Source: Planotetraspora mira | Lineage (GTDB): Bacteria; Actinomycetota; Actinomycetes; Streptosporangiales; Streptosporangiaceae | Assembly (NCBI RefSeq): GCF_016863275.1 | Contig: NZ_BOOO01000013.1 | Span: forward strand, 1 to 64,000 | DNA: 64,000 bases | Reading direction: 5' to 3' | Shown here: positions 17,645-24,463 of the stretch, in pieces | Layout: each line of letters begins with the position of its first letter | Position numbering within the stretch: the stretch's first letter is position 1 | Notes under the pieces: generated by a model | What the model was told of the DNA's origin: nothing | Databases searched by the model: none | Seen by the model: only the letters and a program-made list of their open reading frames with translations | Made by a program: the position numbers and the translations under genes

Positions 17645-18115
17645 ATGACGGTCGAGACCATGACGGCGGCCGACGTGATGAGCAGGATGCTCGTCACCGT
17701 CGAGCCGGACGAGTCTCCACTGATGGCGTGGGAGCTCATGCGCCGTGCGGACCTGCACCACCTGCCGGTGATCGACGCCGAGTCCCGGATCGTCGGCGTG
17801 CTCAGGCGCGAGGACCTCGCCTGCCACTGGTCGGGAGGGCCTGCGGAGCAGTCGAGCGTGCGGGTGGCCCGGTTGCTCGACACCCAGCCGTGCCCGTGCG
17901 CCACCCCGGAGATGCCCCTGTCCGCCGTCGCCGCCCTGATGATCGACTCGGACGTCGACGTCGTTCCCGTGACCGGCCCCGCGGGGACATTGGAAGGCCT
18001 CATCACCGCGCTCGACGTCCTGAAGGCCGTCGCCGGCAGGGCCACGCCCCCACACGGTCCGATGGACGTGCGAGGCGGCCTGTTCCGCCTGGAGCCGGTG
18101 CTGCCGCCCTGCTAG
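17645..18115 (+). CDS. two-CBS-domain protein
   Basis: A 156-residue protein made only of a CBS pair (about 6-60, [20 protein letters not shown], and 80-135). It probably acts as a nucleotide-binding stress regulator like the Hrp1 type of mycobacteria. The ATG at 17645 follows AAGGGGAGG; GTG codons at 17633 and 17636 are too close to that site. It begins 19 bp after the CBS-BON gene, so it is co-transcribed. Its stop overlaps the stop of the convergent alcohol dehydrogenase gene by 4 bp. CPC in the middle (residues about 83-85) is an unusual pair of cysteines for this family. Confidence 0.9.
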   Translation: MTVETMTAADVMSRMLVTVEPDESPLMAWELMRRADLHHLPVIDAESRIVGVLRREDLACHWSGGPAEQSSVRVARLLDTQPCPCATPEMPLSAVAALMIDSDVDVVPVTGPAGTLEGLITALDVLKAVAGRATPPHGPMDVRGGLFRLEPVLPPC

Positions 18116-19170
18116 ACCGCCTCCCGGCCACCTTCCATGATCAGTACGGCCGCGCCCTCGACCCGGTCGGCGGCGAGGTCCCGAAGGGCTCGGTCGGCCT
18201 CATGGAAGGGGTAGGGCGTGGTCGTCACCCGCGGCCCGTGGACGGCCGCGAGCTCCAGGAACCGCCGGCCGTCCGCCCTGGTGTTCGCGGTGACGCTGCG
18301 GAGGGTGCGCTCCTGGAACAGGTGGCGCTCATAGTTGAGCGCCGGGATGTCGGTCAGATGGATTCCCGCGACGGCGAGGGTGCCGCCCCGGTCGAGCGCG
18401 GCGAGCGCGACGGGCACGAGATCTCCGACGGGGGCGAACAGGATCGCGGAGTCGAGCGGCTCGGGCGGGCTGTCGGTGCTGCCGCCCACCGAGGCCGCGC
18501 CCAGTTCCACGGCGAGATCCCGCGCCATGGCCGACCGCGTCATGACGTGGACGACGGCGCCCTCGGCGACGGCGATCTGGGCGGTCAGGTGGGCGGAGGC
18601 TCCGAAACCGTAGATGCCGAGCCGCCCAGCGGGCGGGAGATCGGCGCGGAGCAGCGCGCGATACCCGATGATCCCCGCGCACAGCAGCGGGGCGAGGCCG
18701 GCGGCCCCCGCGTCCTCCGGGAGCGGGTAGACGTAGGCGGCGGGCGCGGTGAGGTATTCGGCGTAGCCGCCGTCCGCGTCCCAGCCCGTGTAGGTGGACG
18801 ACGGGCACAGGTTCTCCGCCTCGCGGCGGCAGTAACGGCACTCCCCGCAGGTCGAGCGCAACCACGCCACGCCGACCCGTGTGCCCGGCGGCGGCCCCGC
18901 CGTACCGGGGCCGAGCGCGGCGACCCTGCCCACGGCCTCGTGTCCCGGCACGGTCCGCGGCCTCCGGGGCGGGAGGTCGCCCTCGGCGAGATGGAGGTCC
19001 GTACGGCAGACCGCGCAGGCCTCGACGCGCACCAGAAGCTCGCCGGGCGCGGGGACGGGCACCGGCAGCCTGACCCGCTCCAGGGGGTGGGTGTCCATCG
19101 GCCCCGGGCGCGCCACGACCCAGGCGTCCATCTCCGCAGGAAGCCCCGCAGGGGCCTGAACGTCTCCCAT
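18112..19170 (-). CDS. zinc-dependent alcohol dehydrogenase
   Basis: Medium-chain dehydrogenase/reductase with zinc, 352 residues. The catalytic zinc region shows CAVCRTDLH and GHEAVGRV; the structural zinc lobe has four cysteines in [15 protein letters not shown]; the NAD(P)-binding part has [15 protein letters not shown]. The N-terminal 13 residues before MDAWVV may be over-called, since a second ATG lies at 19131, but GGAG is then only one base from it. It follows the PPOX-type gene by 10 bp on the same strand, so both depend on the promoter at about 19650-19770. Adh/PPOX pairs of this sort occur in hypoxia regulons (inference for this case). Confidence 0.93.
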   Translation of the reverse strand: MGDVQAPAGLPAEMDAWVVARPGPMDTHPLERVRLPVPVPAPGELLVRVEACAVCRTDLHLAEGDLPPRRPRTVPGHEAVGRVAALGPGTAGPPPGTRVGVAWLRSTCGECRYCRREAENLCPSSTYTGWDADGGYAEYLTAPAAYVYPLPEDAGAAGLAPLLCAGIIGYRALLRADLPPAGRLGIYGFGASAHLTAQIAVAEGAVVHVMTRSAMARDLAVELGAASVGGSTDSPPEPLDSAILFAPVGDLVPVALAALDRGGTLAVAGIHLTDIPALNYERHLFQERTLRSVTANTRADGRRFLELAAVHGPRVTTTPYPFHEADRALRDLAADRVEGAAVLIMEGGREAV

Positions 19171-19180
19171 GTCCGCGATC

Positions 19181-19642
19181 CTAGAAGCGCGAGACGCGAC
19201 GGCCGCTGATCTCCACGGGGACGACCTTGATGTACAACTCGCGCTCGCCGCCCGCCCACGACTCCAGGCCCGAGGCGGCGGCCGCGGCGTGCTCACTGTC
19301 GGAGACCACGTGGTGCGCGCCGCCCCGGATGAGGACGCTCCAGCCTTCCCTCGCGGCGTGGTCGAAGCGGTCGACCTCGAAGGCGATCACCAGTTCACAG
19401 CCTTCGACGCCGCTTCGCAGGTCCTGGTCCATCGGCCCGCCGAAGGCGGTGCGGATCAGGACGACTCCTTCGACGATCACGTAGTTGACCGGGAGGATCA
19501 CGGGCCCGGCGCCCGCGCCGAAGGCGATCCGGCCCACGCCGCCGGGAGCGATCAGGCGCAGGCACTCGTCCTTGTCGAGCTTCTTCGGCCTGGACGGGGT
19601 GGCCGCTTCGGGATCGCGGGCCGGCAGGGCGCTCTCCGTCAT
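19181..19642 (-). CDS. pyridoxamine 5'-phosphate oxidase family protein
   Basis: A 153-residue split-barrel flavoprotein of the nitroimidazole-reductase-like PPOX group. Typical stretches are [20 protein letters not shown] at about 22-41, [20 protein letters not shown] and [12 protein letters not shown]. It probably binds FMN or F420 and reduces quinone-like or nitro compounds, or serves in stress. It is the first gene of an operon with the zinc alcohol dehydrogenase. A DosR-like box lies 77 bp upstream of its start. Confidence 0.9.
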   Translation of the reverse strand: MTESALPARDPEAATPSRPKKLDKDECLRLIAPGGVGRIAFGAGAGPVILPVNYVIVEGVVLIRTAFGGPMDQDLRSGVEGCELVIAFEVDRFDHAAREGWSVLIRGGAHHVVSDSEHAAAAASGLESWAGGERELYIKVVPVEISGRRVSRF

Positions 19643-19718
19643 GTGGGTCTCCTCCCGCAGTGAGTCAAGCGTGGTCCGCCGCGTGCGTCCGCGGCACGGC
19701 CATCCGGCCCCTGTGGGA

Positions 19719-19732
19719 GGGACGAAAGGCCC
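19719..19732. promoter_or_regulatory. DosR/DevR-like box
   Basis: GGGACGAAAGGCCC (reverse complement GGGCCTTTCGTCCC) fits the GGGnCnnnnGnCCC core fully. It lies 77 bp upstream of the PPOX-Adh operon start (minus strand) and 43 bp upstream of the VOC gene (plus strand). Confidence 0.6.
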
Positions 19733-19774
19733 GCCGTCCGGTGACGACCTGGCGGCGGTGGGCAGGATTCACCC

Positions 19775-20170
19775 ATGGAAGTCCTGAGCAGCCGGATCCT
19801 GCTGCGCCCCGCCGATCTCGACGCGAGCCGCCGGTTCTATCGGGACGTGCTCGGCCTGGCGGTCTTCCGGGAGTTCGGCCCATCGGACGACCCGGGTGTG
19901 GTGTTCTTCCTCGGCCAGGGGTTGCTCGAGGTCTCCGGGCGATCGGACGGCCCCTCGGGCCGTGGGCCGCGGATCTGGCTCCAGGTCCGGGACGTCCACG
20001 CCGAGCACGACCGGCTCGTGGCAGCCGGGGTCGCGGTCGCCCGCGGCCCCGTGACGGAGCCATGGGGTCTCGTGGAGATGTGGATCGAGGACCCGGACGG
20101 CACGCCCATCGTCATCGTCGAGATCCCGCCGGAGCACCCGCTGAGACGGGACCACCGGGTGATCGATTGA
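19775..20170 (+). CDS. VOC family (glyoxalase/bleomycin-resistance fold) protein
   Basis: A 131-residue single-domain protein of the vicinal oxygen chelate fold. The two beta-alpha-beta-beta-beta modules are visible: ILLRPADLDASRRFYRDVLG at the start and IWLQVRDVHAEHDRLVAAG in the second half, ending with EDPDGTPIVIVEIP, whose Glu would be a metal ligand. The ATG follows AGGA. The substrate is unknown; such proteins range from glyoxalases to antibiotic-binding proteins. It is divergent from the PPOX-Adh operon. Confidence 0.9.
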   Translation: MEVLSSRILLRPADLDASRRFYRDVLGLAVFREFGPSDDPGVVFFLGQGLLEVSGRSDGPSGRGPRIWLQVRDVHAEHDRLVAAGVAVARGPVTEPWGLVEMWIEDPDGTPIVIVEIPPEHPLRRDHRVID

Positions 20171-20326
20171 AAATATCCGCGGTCCACGACATCATGCGCA
20201 GACGCGCGGTGCCGTGGCCGTGGTGCCGGTCGAGCCGATCCACGCGGGACACCTGGATCGCCGGAACCGTGAGATGCGCACACGAAAGTAACCCTATTAC
20301 CTACCAACAATATGGGACAATGAGGC

Positions 20327-21652
20327 ATGAGCTCGTGGGCATGTGCTGAGACGCCGACCACCGCCGCCGTCATGGCCGCGCGCTGGGTCAGGTCCGCGGC
20401 AGCCGACGACGGGCTCGGCCGCCACTGGGCCGCCAATCCCGACCCCCAGGGCCGATCGGCGAAGGCCGGTCATCCGTCGTCCCTCTATTCCGGCGCGGCC
20501 GGGATCGTCCTGTTCTTCCTAGAACTGGCCGCCGCCACCGGGCACGAGGCCTACCTCGACGACGCCGGGGCCGGAGCCCGCTACCTCGCCGCGACCTGGC
20601 CCGACCAGGCCGACCTGACCCTCTATCACGGCCTGTCCGGGGCCGTCTTCGCCATGTCCGAGGTGGCCTGGGCGACCGACGACGAGCGGATCGGCGAGGC
20701 CGCCCGGGCGGCGGCCGACCAGATCGTCCGCAGCGTGCGCCGGTTGGGCGACGGCATCGGGTGGACCGGCGACCCCGCCCAGCGGGGCGACGGCGGCATC
20801 GTGCTCGCGCTGTTGCAAGCCGCCGGAATCCTCGGCGTCCCGGCCTATGAGGAGGTGGCCGTCGAGGCGGGGGAGCGCATCGCCTCGCTCGCCGTGCCCG
20901 GCCACCGGTTCGGCGGCGACTCCTGCGCCGACCTGCCCGTCGACGCGGTGACCCCCGGCTTCCTGTCCGGTACGGCAGGCACCGCATTCCTGCTCGCCCG
21001 CCTGTACGGCGTGACCGGGGACGAGCGGTTCCTGTCGGCCGCGCGGAGGGGGGCCGACTTCGTCCGTACGGTCAGCGTGGTGACCGACAAGTGCGCCATG
21101 GTCCCGCACCACGTGCCGCAGGGGCGCAGCCTGCACTACCTCGGATTCTGCTCGGGCTCCGCGGGGGTCGCCCGGATGTTCTACGAGCTCCACCGCGTCA
21201 CCGGCGACCCCGGCGACCTCGACTGGGTCGAGCGGCTCGCGCACGGCATCGTCCAGAGCGGAGTGCCGCAACGGCACACGTCCGGCTACTGGAACGTGGC
21301 GTGCCAGTGTTGCGGCAGCGCGGGGCTCCTGGAGTTCTTCATCGGCCTGTGGGCCGCCACGGGGAGCGAGACGTACCTGCAGTACGCCCGGTCGATCGGG
21401 CAGGACCTCATCGGCCGGGCCACGGCCCACGACCAGACCGGTTACCGCTGGTACCAGGCCTATCGGCGGCTGCGGCCGTGGGAGGTCACGGCGGACACCG
21501 GCTACATGGTGGGGGCGGCGGGAATCGGGTCGGCGCTGCTCCACCTCGACGCCGCCGACCTCGCGGCCGCGCCGCGCCGGATGATCCTGCTGCCCGACAA
21601 CCCGTTCCCCGCCATCCCGTTGCCGGCGCGGCTGCTCGGCGACGGCTCCTGA
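20327..21652 (+). CDS. LanC-like lanthionine cyclase family protein
   Basis: A 441-residue alpha/alpha-toroid of the LanC type with seven Gly-rich inner-helix motifs (for example LYSGAAG, LYHGLSG, GFLSGTAG, GFCSGSAG, CCGSAG, MVGAAG). The zinc site can be read: Cys275 in GFCSGSAG and Cys328-Cys329 in CQCCGSAG, where classical LanC has Cys-His-Gly. A Cys3 zinc site is known from ProcM-type synthetases. No dehydratase or clear precursor peptide is next to it, so it may be an orphan tailoring enzyme or a LanC-like protein with another role. The start is uncertain: the ATG at 20327 has only a close GAGG; the next in-frame ATG is at 20372. The upstream 100 bp are AT-richer. Confidence 0.88.
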   Translation: MSSWACAETPTTAAVMAARWVRSAAADDGLGRHWAANPDPQGRSAKAGHPSSLYSGAAGIVLFFLELAAATGHEAYLDDAGAGARYLAATWPDQADLTLYHGLSGAVFAMSEVAWATDDERIGEAARAAADQIVRSVRRLGDGIGWTGDPAQRGDGGIVLALLQAAGILGVPAYEEVAVEAGERIASLAVPGHRFGGDSCADLPVDAVTPGFLSGTAGTAFLLARLYGVTGDERFLSAARRGADFVRTVSVVTDKCAMVPHHVPQGRSLHYLGFCSGSAGVARMFYELHRVTGDPGDLDWVERLAHGIVQSGVPQRHTSGYWNVACQCCGSAGLLEFFIGLWAATGSETYLQYARSIGQDLIGRATAHDQTGYRWYQAYRRLRPWEVTADTGYMVGAAGIGSALLHLDAADLAAAPRRMILLPDNPFPAIPLPARLLGDGS

Positions 21653-21666
21653 CCGGCCGTTCGGCG

Positions 21667-21702
21667 GGTACGGCCCGCCGGACAGGACCGGCGGGCCGTA
21701 CC
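21667..21702. terminator. bidirectional terminator hairpin
   Basis: Two perfect 15-bp arms (ggtacggcccgccgg at 21667-21681 and its complement at 21688-21702) with a 6-nt loop lie between the convergent LanC-like and LPMO genes. Confidence 0.8.
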
Positions 21703-21709
21703 GAGCGGA

Positions 21710-22582
21710 TCAGATCTTCTTCCAGAGCGCCGGCACGTTGGGCGGCTCCCATCCGGTCAGGGCCGTGTGAGCCTGCAGGCACTGGTAGGTGGACCCGCCG
21801 TAGATGACCTTCGCGCCGACCGCGTAGGCCGTACCGGCCTTCCACGCGGGCGTGGTGCCGGGCGGCGTCTGCGTGGGTGTCGGGGTGGGCGTCGGCGTCG
21901 GGGTGGGTGTGGGGGTCCTCGTGGGCGTCGGGGTGGGTGTCGGCGTGGGGTTGCCGCCGCCCCCGAACGTGACGTCGGAGCAGGTGTAGAACGCCTCAGG
22001 GCTGTCCGAGCGCTGCCAGATCGAATAGATCAGGTGGCGGCCGGACCTGCCGGAGGGGATCGTGCCGGTCATCGTGTACGCGCCGTTGGTCAGCGGCGGG
22101 TCGGTCACCCGCAGGAACGGGGTGGCGTCCAGGTCCGACCACTTGAGCGGCTGGGCGGGGTTGTAGCCCGCCTTGGTGAGGTAGAGCTCGAAGGTCCCGC
22201 GGTGGGGCGCGGTCGCGCGGTAGGTGAAGGTGAACGAGCCGGGGTTGACGCTGGTCGCGGGCCAGTCGGTCCGGGCCAGGTCGAATCCCTTGTACTTGTC
22301 GCGGCCCGCGCTGCACAGCTTGCCGTCGGGGATGATCGATCGGCTCTGGCCGCCCGCGTTCGCGAGGTTGATCTCGTTCCAGTCGTAGAGGGCCTGGGTG
22401 CCTCCGGCGGCGACGGCCGCCTTGCAGGCCGCCGACTTCGGGCTCTCGGGGCCCTCCAGGAAGCACGCGTAGGCGCGGCTGACGGGGTTCTGCATGGTGC
22501 CGTGGGCGAGGGCCGCGGGAACGGCCAGCAGTGGGATGCTGCCGAGGACGGCCACGATTGCCGCAGTTCGCTTCCTGCTCAT
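21710..22582 (-). CDS. lytic polysaccharide monooxygenase AA10 with CBM5/12
   Basis: Secreted copper enzyme that oxidatively cleaves chitin or cellulose, 290 residues. The signal peptide ends at ALA, leaving His27 as the new N-terminus (HGTMQNPVSR), the first histidine of the copper brace; His127 (ATAPHRGTFELYLTK) is the second. The AA10 domain runs to about 208, followed by a Pro-Thr repeat linker (about 211-245) and a C-terminal CBM5/12-type module with AWKAGTAYAVGAKVIYGG. That module suggests chitin as substrate. The ATG at 22582 is preceded by AAAGGAG; an in-frame start at 22621 lacks this. The promoter carries an AT-rich inverted repeat. Confidence 0.95.
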   Translation of the reverse strand: MSRKRTAAIVAVLGSIPLLAVPAALAHGTMQNPVSRAYACFLEGPESPKSAACKAAVAAGGTQALYDWNEINLANAGGQSRSIIPDGKLCSAGRDKYKGFDLARTDWPATSVNPGSFTFTYRATAPHRGTFELYLTKAGYNPAQPLKWSDLDATPFLRVTDPPLTNGAYTMTGTIPSGRSGRHLIYSIWQRSDSPEAFYTCSDVTFGGGGNPTPTPTPTPTRTPTPTPTPTPTPTPTQTPPGTTPAWKAGTAYAVGAKVIYGGSTYQCLQAHTALTGWEPPNVPALWKKI

Positions 22583-22638
22583 CAGGCATCTCCTTTGGCG
22601 GGGGGTGTTCATGCAGTTCACGGCGTCTTACTGCATTT

Positions 22639-22665
22639 AACTCTTAGTTAACTTTCCTAAGAGTT
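22639..22665. promoter_or_regulatory. AT-rich inverted repeat upstream of LPMO gene
   Basis: AACTCTTAG (22639-22647) and its exact complement CTAAGAGTT (22657-22665) flank 9 bp. The palindrome AGTTAACT (22646-22653) overlaps the inner part. It lies 57-83 bp upstream of the LPMO start codon, in a strikingly AT-rich patch, and is a good operator or promoter element candidate. Confidence 0.5.
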
Positions 22666-22737
22666 TGATCGAAGTTACTCCCAGAAAAGACCCCGGTCAA
22701 CAACCCCCGCCCCGTCACCCCCCTCCTCCTTTCCCGC

Positions 22738-22853
22738 GTGATCATGCACGCTTTCGTGATCAAGGCCGCTGGCCTGCGCCTTCCCTGGGTGTGATCATGC
22801 GCAGGTTCGTGAATTCATGTCCTGACCTGGGCATATGCCGTTCGTGATCATGC
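22738..22853. repeat. 53-bp-period array, left arm
   Basis: GTGATCATGC occurs at 22738, 22791 and 22844, exactly 53 bp apart. The spacers share words with the right arm (23329-23443), which carries the same 10-mer three times in inverted orientation. The 10-mer contains the palindrome TGATCA. Confidence 0.75.
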
Positions 22854-22917
22854 AATTCCTTGCGACGGTCCGGAGCGACCGGGCCGACGCCCGGTCAGTG
22901 AGCCGGCCGCGATCGGC

Positions 22918-23249
22918 TCAGCCGATGTAGGTGCGGGCCCCGTGCGCGGACCTGGGGGACGACCCCAGGGCCGCCGGCGGCTACCGCCTCGAAGAGGCTC
23001 CGATGCCGGCGGACGCCGTCGCCGATCTCGGCCGCCGCCGCCCCGCCGGGGTGGATGCTCTCCCAGGCCCTGCTCGTCGAGCAGGCGCAGCGCCTCGTTT
23101 AGTGCCTCGCGCAGAGGGGTGCGGCTGATGCCGGACCGCCGGATGAGCTGCCCCTCGACCAACCGGTCGCCGGGTCGCAGGGCGCCGCTGAGGATCTCCT
23201 CGCGCGGGCGGTTCATGGACGACTCCACCTGGCTGACGACCTCGAGCAC
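22918..23249 (-). pseudogene. decayed GntR/FadR-type regulator
   Basis: The minus strand encodes a GntR winged-helix start (EILSGALRPGDRLVEGQLIR, then SGISRTPLREAL) beginning at GTG 23249 behind AGGAGG. After LLDEQGLGE the frame runs into Arg/Pro-rich nonsense. Other frames contain pieces like the end of an FCD sensor domain (RHRSLFEAVAAGGP). Only about 330 bp remain of a gene that is normally about 650-700 bp, so there is an internal deletion and at least one frameshift. It sits between two inverted repeat arrays, which suggests rearrangement through them. Confidence 0.65.
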
Positions 23250-23328
23250 TCCCACACCTCCTCGCACCCGACTGCGGCAGATGACGCCGGCTCCCTGCGC
23301 TTCCCGTACGGCCATGCCTGTCGTCTGC

Positions 23329-23443
23329 GCATGATCACGGAGGGAGTAATGCCAGGTCAGGGCGTTTTTTACGAAGGTGCGCATGATCACGGGCTGCATC
23401 GGCGCAGGTCGGCCGATGCTTCTCCGAATGTGTGCATGATCAC
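23329..23443. repeat. 53-bp-period array, right arm (inverted)
   Basis: GCATGATCAC, the complement of the left-arm 10-mer, occurs at 23329, 23381 and 23434 (spacing 52 and 53). Read on the minus strand the arm matches the left one, including shared spacer words CCTGCGCC and CCTGACCTGG at the same order and distance. The pair forms an imperfect inverted repeat of about 115 bp per arm around the GntR remnant. Confidence 0.75.
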
Positions 23444-23595
23444 GCCTACGTGGCTGCGGGTGGAGCTGGTCGCGGCCAGAGTGAGCTTTGTGACTGTATG
23501 TGGCAAAAGTAAAATTTCGTGGCGATGACTTGGGGTTTGACTTGTTCTTGGCTTAATGTCCGATTACTCAACCGTGACCAGTCAGGAGATCCCCC

Positions 23596-24357
23596 ATTTC
23601 CAGCATCGCGGCACAGCCTCCCCAGAGCCCCCTCCAGATCCCGTCCGGCTGCACTGAGCAGCCGCTGCTCAAGGGCACCACGACCGCCTCCTACTTCTGG
23701 GACGACGGCTCGGGCGTCAACGGCGACACCGGCACCCCGGCCTCGGGGAAGCCGATGCAGAAAGGCCTCGCGGCGAGCCCGAGCTGGCCCCTGGGGACCA
23801 AGGGCTATGTCGTCTACCAGGGCAAGAAGGCGGAGTTCTTCATCGGCGACCGCGGGCCCGGCATCCCGTCCGACCACGGCGTGATGCTCGACCTCGACGG
23901 CAAGACCTTCGCCGACCTGACCGGCGGCACGTGGGACGACTCCTCCATGACCGTCGAGGGCAACGGCGGAGCCGGCCACATCAACGTGACCTACGTCGTC
24001 ACCGAGTGGGGCTCGAACCCGGGTAAGAAGGCCGCTCCGCGGCCGTTCTCGGCCGGGGCCTACAGCGTCCACGACGACTCGCCCAACGGGCCGGTGATGG
24101 TCTGCCCGTCCGCAGCGCCCACAGCGCCTGCCGCGCCCGCAGCGTCCGCACTGGCCTCCCCAGCCTCCCCGGCCGCCGCGACTCCCGCCGATGACAGCGT
24201 GTCGGCCGCTCCGGGCTTCAGCACGGTGTCGGCGACGGGACCGTACTCCGAGCCCGTCATTCCCTGCCCCGAGGTCTCGGCCGCCCTCATCGTCTGCGCG
24301 GTCGCCGCGGCGGCGGGCAGAAGCGCGCTTCGCCGCGCCGCAAGCCGCCGGTCCTGA
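23596..24357 (+). CDS. barwin/RlpA-like (DPBB) protein, start unresolved
   Basis: The core (about residues 28-140 of the listed frame) reads TTTASYFWDDGSGVNGDTG, then LAASPSWPLGTKGYVVYQGK, FFIGDRGPG and GVMLDLDGKTFADLTGG. This resembles double-psi beta-barrel proteins acting on cell-wall glycan (similarity judged by eye). A Pro/Ala-rich linker and a hydrophobic C-terminal stretch (VSAALIVCAVAAAAG) ending in basic residues suggest membrane anchoring. No signal peptide and no ATG/GTG/TTG precede the domain in frame; a stop lies at 23575. The listed start is an ATT six bases after AGGAGA. The first in-frame ATG (23755) would cut the domain. It is convergent with secA2. Confidence 0.55.
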   Translation: MSSIAAQPPQSPLQIPSGCTEQPLLKGTTTASYFWDDGSGVNGDTGTPASGKPMQKGLAASPSWPLGTKGYVVYQGKKAEFFIGDRGPGIPSDHGVMLDLDGKTFADLTGGTWDDSSMTVEGNGGAGHINVTYVVTEWGSNPGKKAAPRPFSAGAYSVHDDSPNGPVMVCPSAAPTAPAAPAASALASPASPAAATPADDSVSAAPGFSTVSATGPYSEPVIPCPEVSAALIVCAVAAAAGRSALRRAASRRS

Positions 24358-24430
24358 CGGAAACGTCGGCACACGCCGGTCCTGACGGAAACAGCCGCGT
24401 CCGCCGGTCCTGACGGGAACGGCCGCGCTT
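24347..24430. repeat. three 28-bp direct repeats across a stop codon
   Basis: The 18-mer GCCGGTCCTGACGGAAAC starts at 24347 and 24375, and with one change at 24403, giving an exact 28-bp period. The first copy contains the stop codon of the DPBB gene. The block fills the gap to the convergent secA2 gene. Confidence 0.75.
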
Positions 24431-24463
24431 CGGGGCCCCTGAGGACCGACGCCGGCGTGCCGC

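Noticed and set aside
16819-18045. N-terminal extension of the response regulator/flavoprotein gene by about 400 codons
   Set aside because: The extension runs antisense through the CBS genes and the divergent promoter with DosR-like boxes; the receiver domain begins exactly at MANPAILTVDDD.
20194-20349. 52-codon frame upstream of the LanC-like gene as a lanthipeptide precursor
   Set aside because: It has Cys, Ser and Thr but no Shine-Dalgarno, no leader motif, an Arg/Trp-rich start and overlaps the LanC start; composition fits random frame. Not supported without homologues.
22738-23443. CRISPR array
   Set aside because: The conserved core is only about 10 bp, three copies per arm, in inverted orientation, and the spacers of the arms resemble each other; no cas genes are present.
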